From assembly GCF_002109385.1 (NCBI RefSeq), contig NZ_CP020814.1:2627501-2691500 (forward strand): a stretch of DNA of 64,000 nt, given 5' to 3'. This document shows, piece by piece, positions 9,219-20,835 of the stretch. Both the position numbers and the translations under genes were made by a program. The notes under the pieces were generated by a model, which was not told the DNA's origin, searched no databases, and was given only the letters and a program-made list of their open reading frames with translations. Source of the DNA: Halalkalibacter krulwichiae (lineage in GTDB: Bacteria; Bacillota; Bacilli; Bacillales; Bacillaceae_D). Each line of letters opens with the position of its first letter. Within the stretch, counting starts at the first letter, position 1.

Positions 9219-9251
9219 TAGAGAAAAGGATAGGAGAACAAGCCTCCTATC
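9219..9251 (-). terminator. Possible terminator/attenuating hairpin after rbfA
   Basis: A perfect 10-bp stem (9225-9234 with 9242-9251, 7-base loop) is followed on the minus strand by TTTTCTC. It starts 8 bases after the rbfA stop. Because truB and ribF continue in the same direction with no clear promoter, it may be a partial terminator or an RNA-processing/stability element. Confidence 0.65.
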
Positions 9252-9258
9252 CTAACCT

Positions 9259-9609
9259 TTATCTTTGGTTTCTATTTAAATCCTGTAACAAGGTTTCAAT
9301 ACGATTTCCATATTCAATCGACTCATCAAATTCAAAGAAAATATCTGGCGTCTTACGAAGGCGAATTCGTTTTCCAATCTCTGAGCGAATAAAACCTTTC
9401 GCTTTTGATAGAGCCTGTAGTGTTGCTTCTTTTTGCTCATCGCTACCAAGCACTGTAATAAAGACCTTTGCTTGTTGAAGATCTCCAGTAACATCTACTC
9501 CTGTCACTGTAACGAAGCTAACACGAGGATCTTTAATTTCTCGCATAATGATATCGCTTAGTTCTTTTTTCATTTGTTCACCTACACGGTGTGCACGAAC
9601 ATTACTCAT
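9259..9609 (-). CDS. rbfA: 30S ribosome-binding factor A
   Basis: 116-aa KH-type cold-shock factor that helps mature the 30S subunit by binding 16S rRNA. The N-terminus [20 protein letters not shown] and the [18 protein letters not shown] segment are typical. The ATG at 9609 is 7 bases from GAGGTGA; an upstream GTG overlaps that SD and is rejected. Usual position between ylxP and truB. Confidence 0.97.
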   Translation of the reverse strand: MSNVRAHRVGEQMKKELSDIIMREIKDPRVSFVTVTGVDVTGDLQQAKVFITVLGSDEQKEATLQALSKAKGFIRSEIGKRIRLRKTPDIFFEFDESIEYGNRIETLLQDLNRNQR

Positions 9610-9632
9610 TTCTTTCACCTCTGCTCTTTACA

Positions 9633-9914
9633 TTACAGCCATTCAAAATCTGTAACCGTTCTTTCCGCCTCTGGCTGACTGTCAATTAACGCAAGTGCTT
9701 TTTGCAATTCTCGCTCACAAACAGTACGATCGTTTGATACAGTGACCATCGTTAACTCAGCGCGCTGCCATGTATTATGGTGATCAGTTTCTGCAACCGA
9801 AATGTTAAAGCGCTGTTTCAATCTAGTGTGTAAGCTCTTTAAGACGGAGCGCTTTTCTTTTAAGGACTGAGCATCATAAATGAGCAGTTCGAGGCGAACG
9901 AACCCTATAATCAT
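9633..9914 (-). CDS. ylxP: DUF503 family protein YlxP
   Basis: 93-aa protein of the DUF503/YlxP family, a small ferredoxin-like fold commonly encoded between infB and rbfA. The pattern [25 protein letters not shown] is diagnostic. It overlaps the infB stop by 4 bases (ATGA), indicating translational coupling. A ribosome-related role is inferred from context only. Confidence 0.92.
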   Translation of the reverse strand: MIIGFVRLELLIYDAQSLKEKRSVLKSLHTRLKQRFNISVAETDHHNTWQRAELTMVTVSNDRTVCERELQKALALIDSQPEAERTVTDFEWL

Positions 9915-12010
9915 TTACGCTCAATTTCCTCCATAACATACGCTTCAATGACATCGCCTTCTTTAATGTCATTGTAATTTTCAAGTGTAATACCACACTC
10001 ATAGCCAGCCGCTACTTCTTTAGCATCGTCTTTAAAGCGTTTAAGGGCATTAATTGAACCTTCATAAACAACAATTCCATCACGAATTAAACGGACAGTA
10101 GAATCTCTAGTAATCTTACCTTCTGTCACATAAGCACCAGCGATTGTTCCTACTTTTGATACTTTAAATGTTGTTCTTACTTCAACTTGACCAATTACTT
10201 TTTCCTCGAATTCAGGGTCAAGCATCCCCTTCATAGCTGCTTCAATTTCATCGATTGCGTTATAAATAACACGATGCAGACGAACATCGACTTTCTCAGC
10301 TTCTGCCGTACGCTTAGCATTTACATCTGGTCGAACGTTAAAGCCAATGATGATCGCATTAGAAGCAGATGCAAGCATAACATCATATTCCGTTATTGCG
10401 CCAACACCGGTATGAATGATGTTAACTTTTACACCTTCAACATCAATTTTCTCTAATGATCCACGCATTGCTTCAACTGAACCTTGTACGTCTGCTTTAA
10501 TAATGATATTAATATCTTTAACTTCACCTTGTTGAATTTGATTAAAGAGATCATCCAAGCTAACCTTAGAATTTTCAGCTAGGTTTTCTTCGCGCTGACG
10601 TGATGAGCGAGCCTCACCAATTTGACGTGCTTTTTTCTCATCAGCAAATGCTTGGAATTGATCCCCTGCTAGAGGAACTTCATTTAGTCCCGTAATCTCA
10701 ACTGGTGTAGAAGGGCCAACTTCTTTTACGCGGCGACCAAGATCATTTACCATCGCACGAACACGGCCAAATGACGAACCAACAACAATTGGGTCACCAA
10801 CTTTTAATGTTCCTGCTTGAACTAAAAGAGTTGCAACAGCTCCCCGACCCTTATCAAGTTCTGCTTCAATAACTGTACCACGAGCTAACTTATCTGGATT
10901 TGCTTTTAACTCTTCCACCTCTGATACAAGAAGAATCATTTCCAGTAGTTCATCAATACCCGTTCCTGCTAGAGCTGAAACATTAACAAAAATTGTGTCT
11001 CCTCCCCATGCTTCTGGGACAAGTTCAAATTCTGTTAATTCCTGCATGACACGGTCTGGATTAGCTGCCTCTTTATCAATTTTATTCACAGCAACAATAA
11101 TTGGTACCCCAGCAGCTTTAGCATGGCTAATTGCTTCTTTTGTTTGAGGCATAACACCATCATCCGCAGCTACAACTAAAATTGTAATATCTGTTACTTG
11201 AGCTCCACGCGCACGCATTGTTGTAAATGCTGCGTGTCCAGGTGTATCAAGGAATGTGATTTTCTTGCCATTTGATTCAATTTGATACGCACCAATATGC
11301 TGCGTAATCCCTCCAGCTTCTCCTTCAGTCACTTTCGTGTGTCGGATTGAATCAAGTAACGTTGTTTTACCATGGTCAACGTGACCCATAATTGTTACAA
11401 CAGGAGGTCTCTCTTGTAAGTCTTCCTCTTTATCTTCATCAACATAACTTTCGAAATCCATTTCATCGATAACAATTTCTTCCTCAACCTCGACGCCGTA
11501 ATCACCAGCAATCAGTTCAATTGAGTCCTTATCTAATTCTTGGTTAATGGTAGCCATTACTCCAAGGAACATTAATTTCTTAATTAATTCAGATGGTTCC
11601 TTATGTAACTTCTTAGCTAATTCGCCAACTGTTAATGATCCCGAATATGTGACTTTTTCCGGAAGTGGTTTAGGCTTAGGTGTCTCTTGACGTTGTTGCC
11701 CCCCACGTTGTTGTTGTTGTTTATTTCCACGGTTTTGTTGACCTTTTTTATTATTGTTTGAAGGTTTATTACGTTTCACATCAACTTTATCTTTTTTAGG
11801 AGGACGATTTTGGTTTGCTTCTGTCTTTTTCGTTTCTGTAGCAACATTCGAAGCAGTTTTCGTACTTCCCTCAAGTGTCTGCATCATCTTTTCATCGATG
11901 ACAGACATATGATTGGCAACGTTGAAACCTGAGTTATTTAATTGATCAATAATTTCTTTACTAGCTACATCCTTTTCTTTGGCATACTCATATATTCGCA
12001 TTTTTTTCAT
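9911..12010 (-). CDS. infB: Translation initiation factor IF-2
   Basis: 699-aa GTPase that places initiator tRNA on the 30S subunit and promotes subunit joining. An IF2-N domain starts the protein, followed by a low-complexity basic linker rich in N, K and Q, a second IF2-N segment, then the G domain: GHVDHGKT at about residue 209, DTPGHAAF and NKID. C-terminal beta-barrel domains end at EEIERK. The ATG at 12010 is used: GGAGGT lies 12 bases before it, and the earlier in-frame ATG directly abuts that SD. Confidence 0.97.
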   Translation of the reverse strand: MKKMRIYEYAKEKDVASKEIIDQLNNSGFNVANHMSVIDEKMMQTLEGSTKTASNVATETKKTEANQNRPPKKDKVDVKRNKPSNNNKKGQQNRGNKQQQQRGGQQRQETPKPKPLPEKVTYSGSLTVGELAKKLHKEPSELIKKLMFLGVMATINQELDKDSIELIAGDYGVEVEEEIVIDEMDFESYVDEDKEEDLQERPPVVTIMGHVDHGKTTLLDSIRHTKVTEGEAGGITQHIGAYQIESNGKKITFLDTPGHAAFTTMRARGAQVTDITILVVAADDGVMPQTKEAISHAKAAGVPIIVAVNKIDKEAANPDRVMQELTEFELVPEAWGGDTIFVNVSALAGTGIDELLEMILLVSEVEELKANPDKLARGTVIEAELDKGRGAVATLLVQAGTLKVGDPIVVGSSFGRVRAMVNDLGRRVKEVGPSTPVEITGLNEVPLAGDQFQAFADEKKARQIGEARSSRQREENLAENSKVSLDDLFNQIQQGEVKDINIIIKADVQGSVEAMRGSLEKIDVEGVKVNIIHTGVGAITEYDVMLASASNAIIIGFNVRPDVNAKRTAEAEKVDVRLHRVIYNAIDEIEAAMKGMLDPEFEEKVIGQVEVRTTFKVSKVGTIAGAYVTEGKITRDSTVRLIRDGIVVYEGSINALKRFKDDAKEVAAGYECGITLENYNDIKEGDVIEAYVMEEIERK

Positions 12011-12026
12011 ATTCATACCTCCAGAA

Positions 12027-12329
12027 TCATTGGTCAAGTAATGCGGTCATCTTCTTTGCAAATCCATCATCTGTTACACCAATGACGACTCTCTCCGCTT
12101 TTCCGATAGCTTGCCCAAGCGTTGCACGATCAGACGTAATTCGTACCGGTATATTGTAATGGCCGCATTTGTCCAATACTTTTTTCTTTGTTTGTTCAGC
12201 AGCATCAGAAGATAACAAAACCAACTTCACCGTTTTTCTTCTTACCTCTTTTAAAACGAGCTCTTCCCCAGTTACTAACTTTCTTGCTCGTGCTGCTAAT
12301 CCCAGTAATGATATCCACTTTTCAATCAT
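12027..12329 (-). CDS. ylxQ: L7Ae-family RNA-binding protein YlxQ
   Basis: 100-aa L7Ae/L30e-like protein, a K-turn RNA binder. The motif [20 protein letters not shown] and the [16 protein letters not shown] segment are visible. It overlaps the rnpM stop by 4 bases. A role with ribosomal RNA or other structured RNA is known for the family but the specific target is not set by sequence. Confidence 0.94.
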   Translation of the reverse strand: MIEKWISLLGLAARARKLVTGEELVLKEVRRKTVKLVLLSSDAAEQTKKKVLDKCGHYNIPVRITSDRATLGQAIGKAERVVIGVTDDGFAKKMTALLDQ

Positions 12330-12607
12330 TTGCGACTCCGCTTACTTGCTTCTTGTAATTCATCATAGATTTCAGGATCTACTTTTACTTGTAAGTGTCT
12401 AGACAAGACATCTTTTTTCTTTGCTAATTCAAAGCTTTCATCATTATTGCTAATGTAAGCTCCCCTTCCGTTCTTTTTTCCAGTTAGGTCAACTGATACT
12501 TCCCCTTCTGGTGAACGGACAATGCGAATTAACTCTTGTTTAGGTTTCATTTCATTTGTGACAATACACTTGCGAAGAGGAACTTTTCGTTGTTTCACTT
12601 GCTCCAT
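12326..12607 (-). CDS. rnpM: YlxR-family RNA-binding protein RnpM
   Basis: 93-aa YlxR/DUF448 protein, recently described as an RNase P modulator (RnpM). The family core PLRKCIVTNEMKPKQELIRI and NGRGAYI motif are present. It begins 7 bases after the nusA stop. The start is uncertain: the ATG at 12607 directly follows GGGG, so the GTG at 12598 (9 bases after GGGG, giving MKQRKVPLRKC) may be the true start. Part of the conserved rimP-nusA-ylxR-ylxQ-infB operon. Confidence 0.94.
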   Translation of the reverse strand: MEQVKQRKVPLRKCIVTNEMKPKQELIRIVRSPEGEVSVDLTGKKNGRGAYISNNDESFELAKKKDVLSRHLQVKVDPEIYDELQEASKRSRK

Positions 12608-12614
12608 CCCCTTT

Positions 12615-13730
12615 TTATTCTTCTTCAGACGATACAAAAACATCTTCAGGAGAGAGACCTGTTAATAACTCATCATCATCGTTTAATAAACCAAGCTCTC
12701 TTGCATCTGATTCACTCTTAATATCAATTTTCCAGCCTGTTAATTTAGCAGCTAACCTAGCATTTTGGCCTCTTTTTCCAATCGCTAATGACAGTTGGTA
12801 GTCAGGCACAATTACTTGTGTCATTTTCTCTTCTTCATTAACATTAACCTTTAATACTTTAGAAGGGCTTAATGCATTTGCTACATATTCAACAGGGTCC
12901 TCTGACCATCGAACAATATCAATTTTTTCACCTTTAAGCTCATTTACGATTGTTTGGACTCTCTGACCCCTTGGACCAACACATGCCCCTACAGGATCTA
13001 CTTCAGGGTTATCGACATGTACAGCAATTTTCGAACGATCTCCTGCTTCACGAGAAACCGATTTGATTTCAACCGTACCATCATAGATTTCTGGAACTTC
13101 TAGTTCGAATAGACGCTTTAGGAGCCCAGGATGCGTTCTTGAAATTAAGATCTGAGGTCCTTTAGTTGTTTTTTCAACCTTTGTAATATAGGCTTTAATT
13201 CGATCATTATGCTTATAAGTTTCGTTTGGCATTTGTTCGCTTAAAGGAAGTAACGCTTCTACTTTACCTAAGTCCACATAAATAAAGCGGTGGTCTTGAC
13301 GCTGAACAATTCCTGTCATAATATCTTCTTCACGGTCGATGAAATCAGAGTAAATAATTCCTCTTTCTGCCTCACGAACACGTTGAGTAACAACTTGTTT
13401 AGCTGTTTGAGCAGCAATCCGTCCAAAATCTTTCGGTGTGACTTCAATTTCGACTACATCGTCAACCTCATAACTTGGATTGATTTTCTGTGCTTCATCT
13501 AAGGAAATCTCCAACCTAGCGTCAAAAACTTCCTCTACGACTGTCTTTCTTGCAAATACACGAATGCTTCCATTGTCTCTATTCACATCAACACGAACAT
13601 TCTGTACTTGATTAAAGTTTCGTTTATATCCAGAAATTAAAGCAGCTTCAATTGCTTCAATAATAATTTCTTTCTTGATACCTTTTTCTCTTTCTAATGT
13701 TGCCAATGCATCCATAAATTCGCTATTCAT
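12615..13730 (-). CDS. nusA: Transcription termination/antitermination factor NusA
   Basis: 371-aa RNA polymerase-binding factor that modulates pausing, termination and antitermination. An N-terminal RNAP-binding domain is followed by S1 (DIMTGIVQRQDHRFIYVDLG) and two KH domains (VGACVGPRGQRVQTI; LAIGKRGQNARLAAKL). It lacks the C-terminal acidic repeats of proteobacterial NusA, as is usual in Bacillus. The start at 13730 (MNSEFMDAL) matches the family; an ATG nine bases upstream sits too near the SD. Confidence 0.97.
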   Translation of the reverse strand: MNSEFMDALATLEREKGIKKEIIIEAIEAALISGYKRNFNQVQNVRVDVNRDNGSIRVFARKTVVEEVFDARLEISLDEAQKINPSYEVDDVVEIEVTPKDFGRIAAQTAKQVVTQRVREAERGIIYSDFIDREEDIMTGIVQRQDHRFIYVDLGKVEALLPLSEQMPNETYKHNDRIKAYITKVEKTTKGPQILISRTHPGLLKRLFELEVPEIYDGTVEIKSVSREAGDRSKIAVHVDNPEVDPVGACVGPRGQRVQTIVNELKGEKIDIVRWSEDPVEYVANALSPSKVLKVNVNEEEKMTQVIVPDYQLSLAIGKRGQNARLAAKLTGWKIDIKSESDARELGLLNDDDELLTGLSPEDVFVSSEEE

Positions 13731-13773
13731 GGATCTCATTTCCCCCTTTCATATACGAAGACTATAGTCTGTA

Positions 13774-14244
13774 TTAAAAAATAATTGCTAACCTAGCGTT
13801 TGCTACTTTGTCATATGGAATAGAATACACTTTTTTCCGTGTTTTAATTTTCACTTCTACTTCTAATTGATTGCCGTCAAACGCTATTAACTTACCTTCA
13901 AAAACTTTTTCACCTTCAATTGGTTCATATGTTGAAACATGAACATTTTTCCCAACAGCTTTCACCAAATCTTTTTCTTTCTTCAGAGGCCTTTCAGCAC
14001 CTGGTGAAGAAACCTCAAGAAAATATGCTTGCTGTATAGGATCTAATTCATCCAGTTTTTCGCTTAACTTTTCACTTACTTGACCACAGTCTTCAAGGTC
14101 AACGCCTGTTTCTGAGTCAATAAAAACACGTAAAAACCAATTAGGTCCTTCCTTTTTAAACTCAACATCCACTAATTCTAGATTCAATTCATCTAGAATA
14201 GGTGTTACTAGCTCACTAGTTGTTTCTGTTACTTTCTTGCTCAT
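13774..14244 (-). CDS. rimP: Ribosome maturation factor RimP
   Basis: 156 aa, 30S maturation factor. Key segments are [22 protein letters not shown] and [15 protein letters not shown], the RimP signature. A strong GAGGAGGG SD lies 5 to 6 bases upstream. First gene of the nusA-infB operon, as in B. subtilis (ylxS). Confidence 0.96.
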   Translation of the reverse strand: MSKKVTETTSELVTPILDELNLELVDVEFKKEGPNWFLRVFIDSETGVDLEDCGQVSEKLSEKLDELDPIQQAYFLEVSSPGAERPLKKEKDLVKAVGKNVHVSTYEPIEGEKVFEGKLIAFDGNQLEVEVKIKTRKKVYSIPYDKVANARLAIIF

Positions 14245-14271
14245 CTATACCCTCCTCGCTTGCATGAAATC

Positions 14272-14277
14272 ATTATA
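14272..14277 (-). promoter_or_regulatory. Candidate -10 element for the rimP-nusA-infB operon
   Basis: A perfect TATAAT on the minus strand lies 28 bases before the rimP ATG. No good -35 hexamer is found at 16-18 bases; TTAACA is present but only 14 bases upstream. A promoter in this gap is expected because the polC terminator lies just upstream. Confidence 0.35.
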
Positions 14278-14340
14278 TGAATTTTAGCTTCTGTTAACTT
14301 TTAGCTTTGTCTTCAATAAATTATCGTTTAAAGTAGAGTG

Positions 14341-14373
14341 AACAAACGAAAGAGTGGGTTTCCCCCACTCTTT
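14341..14373 (-). terminator. Rho-independent terminator after polC
   Basis: A perfect 10-bp stem (14349-14358 with 14364-14373, 5-base loop) is flanked by T-rich sequence on both strands. It lies about 135 bases after the polC stop and before rimP. Confidence 0.82.
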
Positions 14374-14507
14374 TTGTTTACCATATTCTAAGTATTACCA
14401 TAAACACAATACCATACTCTTCTATTCATTGCAAGGAAGCAGGCAATCGTACCCATCTTTAAACGGTGCTATTTAGAACAGTTTCATCCTTTAAACTTAC
14501 CTCAGTA

Positions 14508-17500
14508 TTAAAATAATGAAAGCTGGTTTGAATCAGGCATCCCCTCTAAACAACCATGCTCATCTAAATGCTCTAAAACGGTTTTCGTCAGTTTCGCTCG
14601 TTGTTGTAAGTCCTCTTTTGATAAGAACTCGCCGTTTTCTCTTGATTTGGCAATATTTAAGGCTGCATTTGTTCCTACCCCTGTCATTGCATTAAATGGG
14701 GGCAACAATGACTGACCTTCTACAATAAATTCTGTAGCACTCGAACGGTATAGGTCTACTTTTTGGAAAGAGAAGCCCCTTTCACACATCTCTAATGCTA
14801 ACTCAAGCACAGTTAGAACGGCTTTCTCTTTCGGTGCAGCATCTAACCCTTTCGCATTAATTTCTTGAATCTTTGCTTTAATAGAAGCTGAGCCTTTAAT
14901 CATCGTATCAAGGTCAAAATCATCAGCTCGAACCGTGAAATATGATGCATAGTAAAGAATTGGATGATGAACTTTAAAATAAGCAATTCTTACTGCCATT
15001 AACACATAAGCAGCTGCGTGGGCTTTAGGGAACATGTACTTAATCTTCAAGCAAGATCCGATGTACCAATCAGGGACATCGTGTTGCTTCATTTCTTCTA
15101 TCCATTCTGGAGGTAATCCTTTCCCTTTACGGACGGACTCCATTATTTTAAAAGCTAGTGATGGTTCTAATCCCTTGTAGATTAAGTAAACCATAATATC
15201 ATCACGACAACCAATTACATCTTTTAATTCACATGTACCGTTGTATATTAATTCGTTAGCATTGTTAAGCCATACATCCGTTCCGTGTGATAATCCAGAA
15301 ATCTGAACCAACTCTGAAAACGTACTTGGTTTGGTTTCTTCAAGCATTTGACGAACAAACCTAGTTCCAAATTCAGGAATCCCTAATGTCCCTGTCTTAC
15401 ACATAATTTGTTCCTCATCAACCCCTAATACATCGGGTCCACTAAAGATTTTCATGACCTCTGGATCATCTGTAGGGATTGTTTTAGGGTCAATACCACT
15501 TAAATCTTGGAGCATACGAATAACAGTCGGATCATCGTGTCCTAAAATATCAAGCTTCAATAGATTGTCATGAATGGAATGGAAGTCAAAGTGTGTCGTT
15601 TTCCATTCTGAATTTTTATCGTCAGCTGGAAATTGAATCGGACTGAAATCATGAATATCCATATAATCTGGAACAACAATGATCCCCCAGGATGCTGACC
15701 TGTTGTACGCTTAACACCTGTACACCCCGAAACTAAACGATCAATTTCCGCACCACGCATCTGAAGGTTATGATCGTTCTGATACCCTTTTACATAGCCA
15801 TAAGCTGTCTTTTCAGCGACTGTACCAATTGTTCCTGCTCGATACACATATTCTTCACCAAATAGCTCTTTAGTGTAGTGATGAGCTCGCGGCTGATACT
15901 CACCAGAGAAGTTTAAATCGATATCCGGAACCTTGTCTCCTTTAAAGCCTAAAAACGTTTCAAACGGTATATCTTGACCGTCTTTCACATAAGCCGTTCC
16001 ACATTCTGGACAATCTTTGTCTGGCAAGTCAAAACCTGAACCAACGGATCCGTCATTAAAGAAATAAGAATGATGACAATTCGGGCAAACATAATGCGGT
16101 GGTAATGGATTCACCTCTGTAATTTCAGTCAAGGTCGCCACAAGAGAAGATCCAACTGATCCACGTGAACCAACAAGATACCCATCAATTAATGATTTCT
16201 TAACGAGTTTGTGTGAGATCAAATAAATAACCGCAAATCCATGTCCAATAATACTTTTTAATTCCTTTTCAATTCTGGCTTCTACAATTTCCGGTAATTC
16301 CTCTCCATAAATGCTTCGAGCTCGGTTATAACTCATTTGTCTAACCTCATCGTCTGCGCCTTCAATTTTAGGCGTATATAGATCGTCCGGAATTGGATGA
16401 ACCTCATCAATTAGATCAGCGACTTTTTGTGTATTAGTGACAACGAGTTCCTTCGCTTTTTCACTTCCTAGGAAACTGAAAGCTTCAAGCATTTCATCTG
16501 TTGTTCGGAAATGAACTTCTGGTAGAGTTTGTTTATTTAATGGATTTGCTCCCCCTTGAGAAGCAATTAGTATTTTTCGATAGACATAATCTTCTTTATG
16601 AAGATAATGAGCATTTCCCGTTGCAACAACCGGCTTACCAAGTTTTTCACCTAACTTCACAATATTTGAAACAATCTCTTGCAAGGCCTCATCATTTTTC
16701 ACTAATTCTTTTTCGATTAAATGTTGATAGTTCGCTAACGGCTGAACTTCTATATAATCATAAAACTTAGCTATCTCCTCTACTTCTTCCGGAGATTTTT
16801 GCATCATTCCTTCAAAAACTTCCCCTTTATCACAAGCAGAACCGATTAGTAGCCCTTCTCGATACTTTTGTAATTGTGACCTTGGTATTCTAGGTGTTCG
16901 GAAGAAATAATCAACATGTGACATTGAAACGAGTTTATATAAATTTTTCAAACCTTTTTGTGTTTGCGTTAAAATTGTACAATGAGCCGGACGTTGTCGA
17001 TGAAAATTCCCTTGACCCATATGCTCATTAAGTTGATCGTGATATTCAATTTCACGTTCGTTCGCATCTTTCACCATTTTCCACAATAAGTAACCAGTTG
17101 CTTCAGCATCATAGATTGCTCTATGATGACTTACAAGCTCAATATCAAACTTTTTACATAACGTATTTAAACGATGATTTTTCAATTCGGGGTAAAGAAA
17201 CCGACCTAGCTCGAGTGTATCAATGACTGGATTACCCGCTTCCCCCAGACCAATTTTTTGGTATCCTACATTAATAAATCCCATATCAAAACTAGCATTA
17301 TGAGCAACCAAAATTGCACCGCCTGTCCATTCTTTGAATTTCCGAAGAACATCGGCAACTTCTGGCTGTCCTTTCACCATATCATCAGTTATGCCTGTTA
17401 ATTCGATAATTGTATTCGTTAACGGTTCATGGGGATCTGCAAAAGATTCAAATCGATCAATGATTTCTCCACCTTTAATCTTAACAGCCGCAAGCTCGAT

Positions 17501-18808
17501 AATCGTATTATATACAGCAGATAACCCTGTCGTTTCTACATCAAATACAACATATTCGTCTTCCATTAGTAAACGGTGGGCTTCATTATATGCAATCGGA
17601 ACACCATCATCGACAACATTGGCTTCAAGTCCATAAAGAACTTTTATTCCATGTTTTTTACCAGCAGAGTACGCTTCTGGAAAAGCTTGAACAACACCAT
17701 GATCTGTAATTGCAACCGCAGGATGACCCCATTTAGCAGCTTGTTCAACATATCTGCCGGCAGAGACAATCCCATCCATTTGACTCATAGTTGTATGCAT
17801 ATGAAGCTCAACTCGTTTTTCCCCATCTTCTGCTCGGTCTGTCCTCTCCACCGGGCTAAGCTGATTCACATCATTTCCAATCATCACAAGGTCCCGAACA
17901 AATGTATCGTTTTGAATACCTCCACGTACTTTGACCCACATACCTTTTTTAATCGCTTGAAGCAAAGGAATGTCTTCTTTGTCTCTTGAAAACATCTTAA
18001 TTAAAATAGAATCGGTGTAGTCCGTGATTTTAAAAGTTAGCAACGTTCTACCACTTCGAAGCTCCCTGGTTTCTGCGTCGAACACATAACCTTGTACCGT
18101 AACACGACGTTCCTCATCAACAATTGCTTCAAGAGGCATTGGTTCATCCTTTATTGGATACCCAATCACCAATGGCTTGCCACTTAATTCATTTTCAGTT
18201 TGCTTTTCTTGTTTCTTCTTCTCTAGAATTGCTTCCACTACTTTTGAATGGTCTTCTTCATTTCTTTTTTCAACAAATTTCTCAAATTCTTGCTTAGATT
18301 CTTTGATATCTGTATCAATTTTAATAAGGGGCAAACTTAAAGACGTTACAGCTTGTTGAAAAGGCTCAGAAAGTTTCCGTTTCAAAGCAACCGCTTCTGT
18401 TTCATTCCTGACCTCAATTACCAACCTTTTTCCGTCAAATGAAGGAGTTTGTTTAGTTAATAATTCTTTAATCCCATTAGAAATGGCATGCAATCTCGAA
18501 ATAATCGATGGCCAATAATCAATCCAATGCGACTCTGATACTTCAATTGTTCCATAATGAAATGTAAATGAAACAGCAGCTATATGTTCAAAGGTAATTC
18601 TTAAGCGCTCCGAAAACAATTCATATATAGCGGCTGGCACGATAACAGGAACATCTATATGAAAATGCCAAGCTCTCTTTTCTTTTGAGATCACTAATTT
18701 CTTTATCTTAGCTTCTTGGAAGTGAGCTTGAACAGCTTGTTCAGGCATTTGTAACTGTTGGAGAAGCAATTGGAGTCGCTCTTTTCTGAGCTGCTCATCT
18801 TGTGACAT
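14508..18808 (-). pseudogene. polC: DNA polymerase III PolC, alpha subunit, frameshifted (probable sequence error)
   Basis: Gram-positive replicative polymerase, reconstructed length about 1433 aa (B. subtilis 1437). From the ATG at 18808 (GGAGG SD): N-terminal and OB domains, a PHP domain ([14 protein letters not shown]), an inserted DEDD 3'-5' exonuclease ([32 protein letters not shown]), a zinc finger (CPNCHH... CPECG), then palm and fingers. The frame breaks after TTGQHPGG at the G5 run 15684-15688; adding one G continues directly as [18 protein letters not shown]. The rest of the palm, thumb and C-terminus is intact to 14508. PolC is essential, so a base-calling error is likely. Confidence 0.93.
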
Positions 18809-18862
18809 ATGTGTATTCCTCCCCAATATAATATTTCTCTATTGTAAAACGAATGGTCATGA

Positions 18863-18913
18863 AAGAAAAGAGAGAGGTTGTCACAGATCATACCTTTGAC
18901 CTTTGACAACCTC
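18863..18913 (-). terminator. Probable terminator after proS
   Basis: A perfect 10-bp stem (18874-18883 with 18904-18913) with a 20-base loop is followed on the minus strand by TCTCTTTTCTTTC. It lies between proS and polC. The large loop lowers confidence. Confidence 0.55.
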
Positions 18914-19001
18914 GAAGAGCAAATACGTAAACGCAGCAAATCTTTTTAATAATAACCTTTTTATATGAAGCGGCGCTCGTAATTGCTCTAACAATATATA
19001 A

Positions 19002-20711
19002 TTAGCTTAATTCAGTAAAAATCTGTGTTAATTTCTCAACCAATTCAGATACGTGAACTTCTAACATTTCGCCTGTTTTACGTAACTTTACTTCGACAAT
19101 TCCTTCTGATGCTTTCTTTCCAACAGCAACCCGGACAGGAAGACCGATCAAATCTGAATCTTTGAATTTAACACCAGCACGTTCAGGACGATCATCATAC
19201 AAAACTTCAAAACGTTCTTTTACAAGAGTTTCATATAAATCCTCACTTAATTTCTTTTGGTCTTCATCTTTTACATTTATTGCTATTAGGTGAAGATCAA
19301 ATGGAGCAACAGATACTGGCCAGACGATTCCATTTTCGTCATGATTTTGTTCAATGATTGCAGCAATCGTTCTTGTTACACCAATTCCGTAACAACCCAT
19401 TATCATCGTTTGTGATTTTCCATTCTCATCAAGATATTTCGCCCCAAGAGCTTCGCTATATTTCGTTCCAAGTTTAAATACATGTCCAACTTCGATGCCC
19501 ATAGCAAACTTAATTGTTCCTTGGCCATCTGGAGAAGGATCACCTTCTTGGATTAATCGCAAATCTTCAAAACGGCTTACTTCAAAATCGCGGCCTGGAT
19601 TTACATTTCTAAAATGCTTGTCCTTTTCATTTGCACCACAAATACCGTTTACAATTGCTTCAACTGCTTTATCTGCAATAATCGTTACTTTGTCAGATAC
19701 TCCAACTGGTCCAATAAATCCAGTTTCACAATTTAATACTTTTGCTGTTTCCTCAGGACTAGCAAGTTCTACAGTAGCTTTATTAAAAGCATTACGAACT
19801 TTGATTTCATTCACTTCATGATCACCACGTACTAACACTAAGACCGGGTCTTCATTTACAATAAATAAAAGCGATTTGATAGTCGATTCAGCTTTAACTT
19901 GAAGAAATTCTGAAAGTTCAGCGATCGTTCTAGTGTTCGGTGTATCTACTAATTCTCGTTCTTTTATAGCTTCATCTGATTTGATGTAGTCACAAACAAC
20001 TGGTGCAATCTCAACATTTGCTGCAAAACCAGATTGATCCGAATAAGCAATTGTATCTTCCCCTATATCACTAAGCACCATAAATTCATGTGTGTCTGTC
20101 CCACCAATTGCACCAGAATCTGCCTCTACCGCACGAAAATCAAGTTGGCAACGCGAGAAGATATTTTGATAAGCTTGATACATTGCTTGATAACTTTTAT
20201 CTAACCCTTCTTGTGAAGTATCAAAAGAGTAAGCATCCTTCATGATAAACTCACGAGATCTTAAAACACCAAAACGAGGTCTGCGTTCATCTCGGTATTT
20301 AGTCTGAATTTGATAAAGATTTATTGGCAATTTTTTATATGTTTGCACTTCATCTCTTACAAGCGTCGTGATAACCTCTTCATGAGTAGCGCCGAGAACA
20401 AAATCACGACCATGACGATCCTTTAATCTCATTAACTCAGGTCCGTAATCTCCTAAACGTCCCGACTCTTCCCAGAGTTCCGCAGGCTGGATAGCAGGTA
20501 AGAAAACTTCTTGCCCACCTGCTGAATCCATTTCATCTCGGATAATTGCCTCTACTTTCCTAAGAACCTTTTTTCCTAATGGCAGGTAAGAGTAGATACC
20601 TGAAGCTGTTTGTCTGATGAATCCAGCTCGTAGCATCAGTTGATGACTTTTAATTTCAGCATCAGCTGGTATATCTCTTAATGTTGGTGTTAAATAAGTC
20701 CGTTGTCTCAT
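19002..20711 (-). CDS. proS: Prolyl-tRNA synthetase (bacterial type)
   Basis: 569 aa class II synthetase charging tRNA-Pro. Motif 2 region ([21 protein letters not shown]) and motif 3 ([14 protein letters not shown]) are seen; the editing INS domain (bacterial ProS type) lies in the middle. The anticodon-binding domain forms the C-terminus. The ATG at 20711 has AAAGGAA upstream and gives [15 protein letters not shown]; an earlier ATG lacks a good SD. Last gene of the uppS-cdsA-dxr-rseP-proS unit. No T-box leader is seen. Confidence 0.97.
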   Translation of the reverse strand: MRQRTYLTPTLRDIPADAEIKSHQLMLRAGFIRQTASGIYSYLPLGKKVLRKVEAIIRDEMDSAGGQEVFLPAIQPAELWEESGRLGDYGPELMRLKDRHGRDFVLGATHEEVITTLVRDEVQTYKKLPINLYQIQTKYRDERRPRFGVLRSREFIMKDAYSFDTSQEGLDKSYQAMYQAYQNIFSRCQLDFRAVEADSGAIGGTDTHEFMVLSDIGEDTIAYSDQSGFAANVEIAPVVCDYIKSDEAIKERELVDTPNTRTIAELSEFLQVKAESTIKSLLFIVNEDPVLVLVRGDHEVNEIKVRNAFNKATVELASPEETAKVLNCETGFIGPVGVSDKVTIIADKAVEAIVNGICGANEKDKHFRNVNPGRDFEVSRFEDLRLIQEGDPSPDGQGTIKFAMGIEVGHVFKLGTKYSEALGAKYLDENGKSQTMIMGCYGIGVTRTIAAIIEQNHDENGIVWPVSVAPFDLHLIAINVKDEDQKKLSEDLYETLVKERFEVLYDDRPERAGVKFKDSDLIGLPVRVAVGKKASEGIVEVKLRKTGEMLEVHVSELVEKLTQIFTELS

Positions 20712-20835
20712 ATAAAATTCCTTTCCCAATCTACTTTTCATTTAAATATCAAGATACCACTTCTTTTAAAAAACGACTGTTGTATCTCTTGCATAAATAA
20801 TGACCTTATGACTTACTTTTGAAGAAAGTCATTAA

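Noticed and set aside
11640..11790. CAA/GTT-rich stretch in infB as a tandem repeat element
   Set aside because: It encodes the N, Q and K-rich linker of IF-2, which is normally variable and low-complexity.
19002..20835. T-box riboswitch upstream of proS
   Set aside because: The rseP-proS gap is about 120 bases and lacks the T-box core and a terminator/antiterminator pair.
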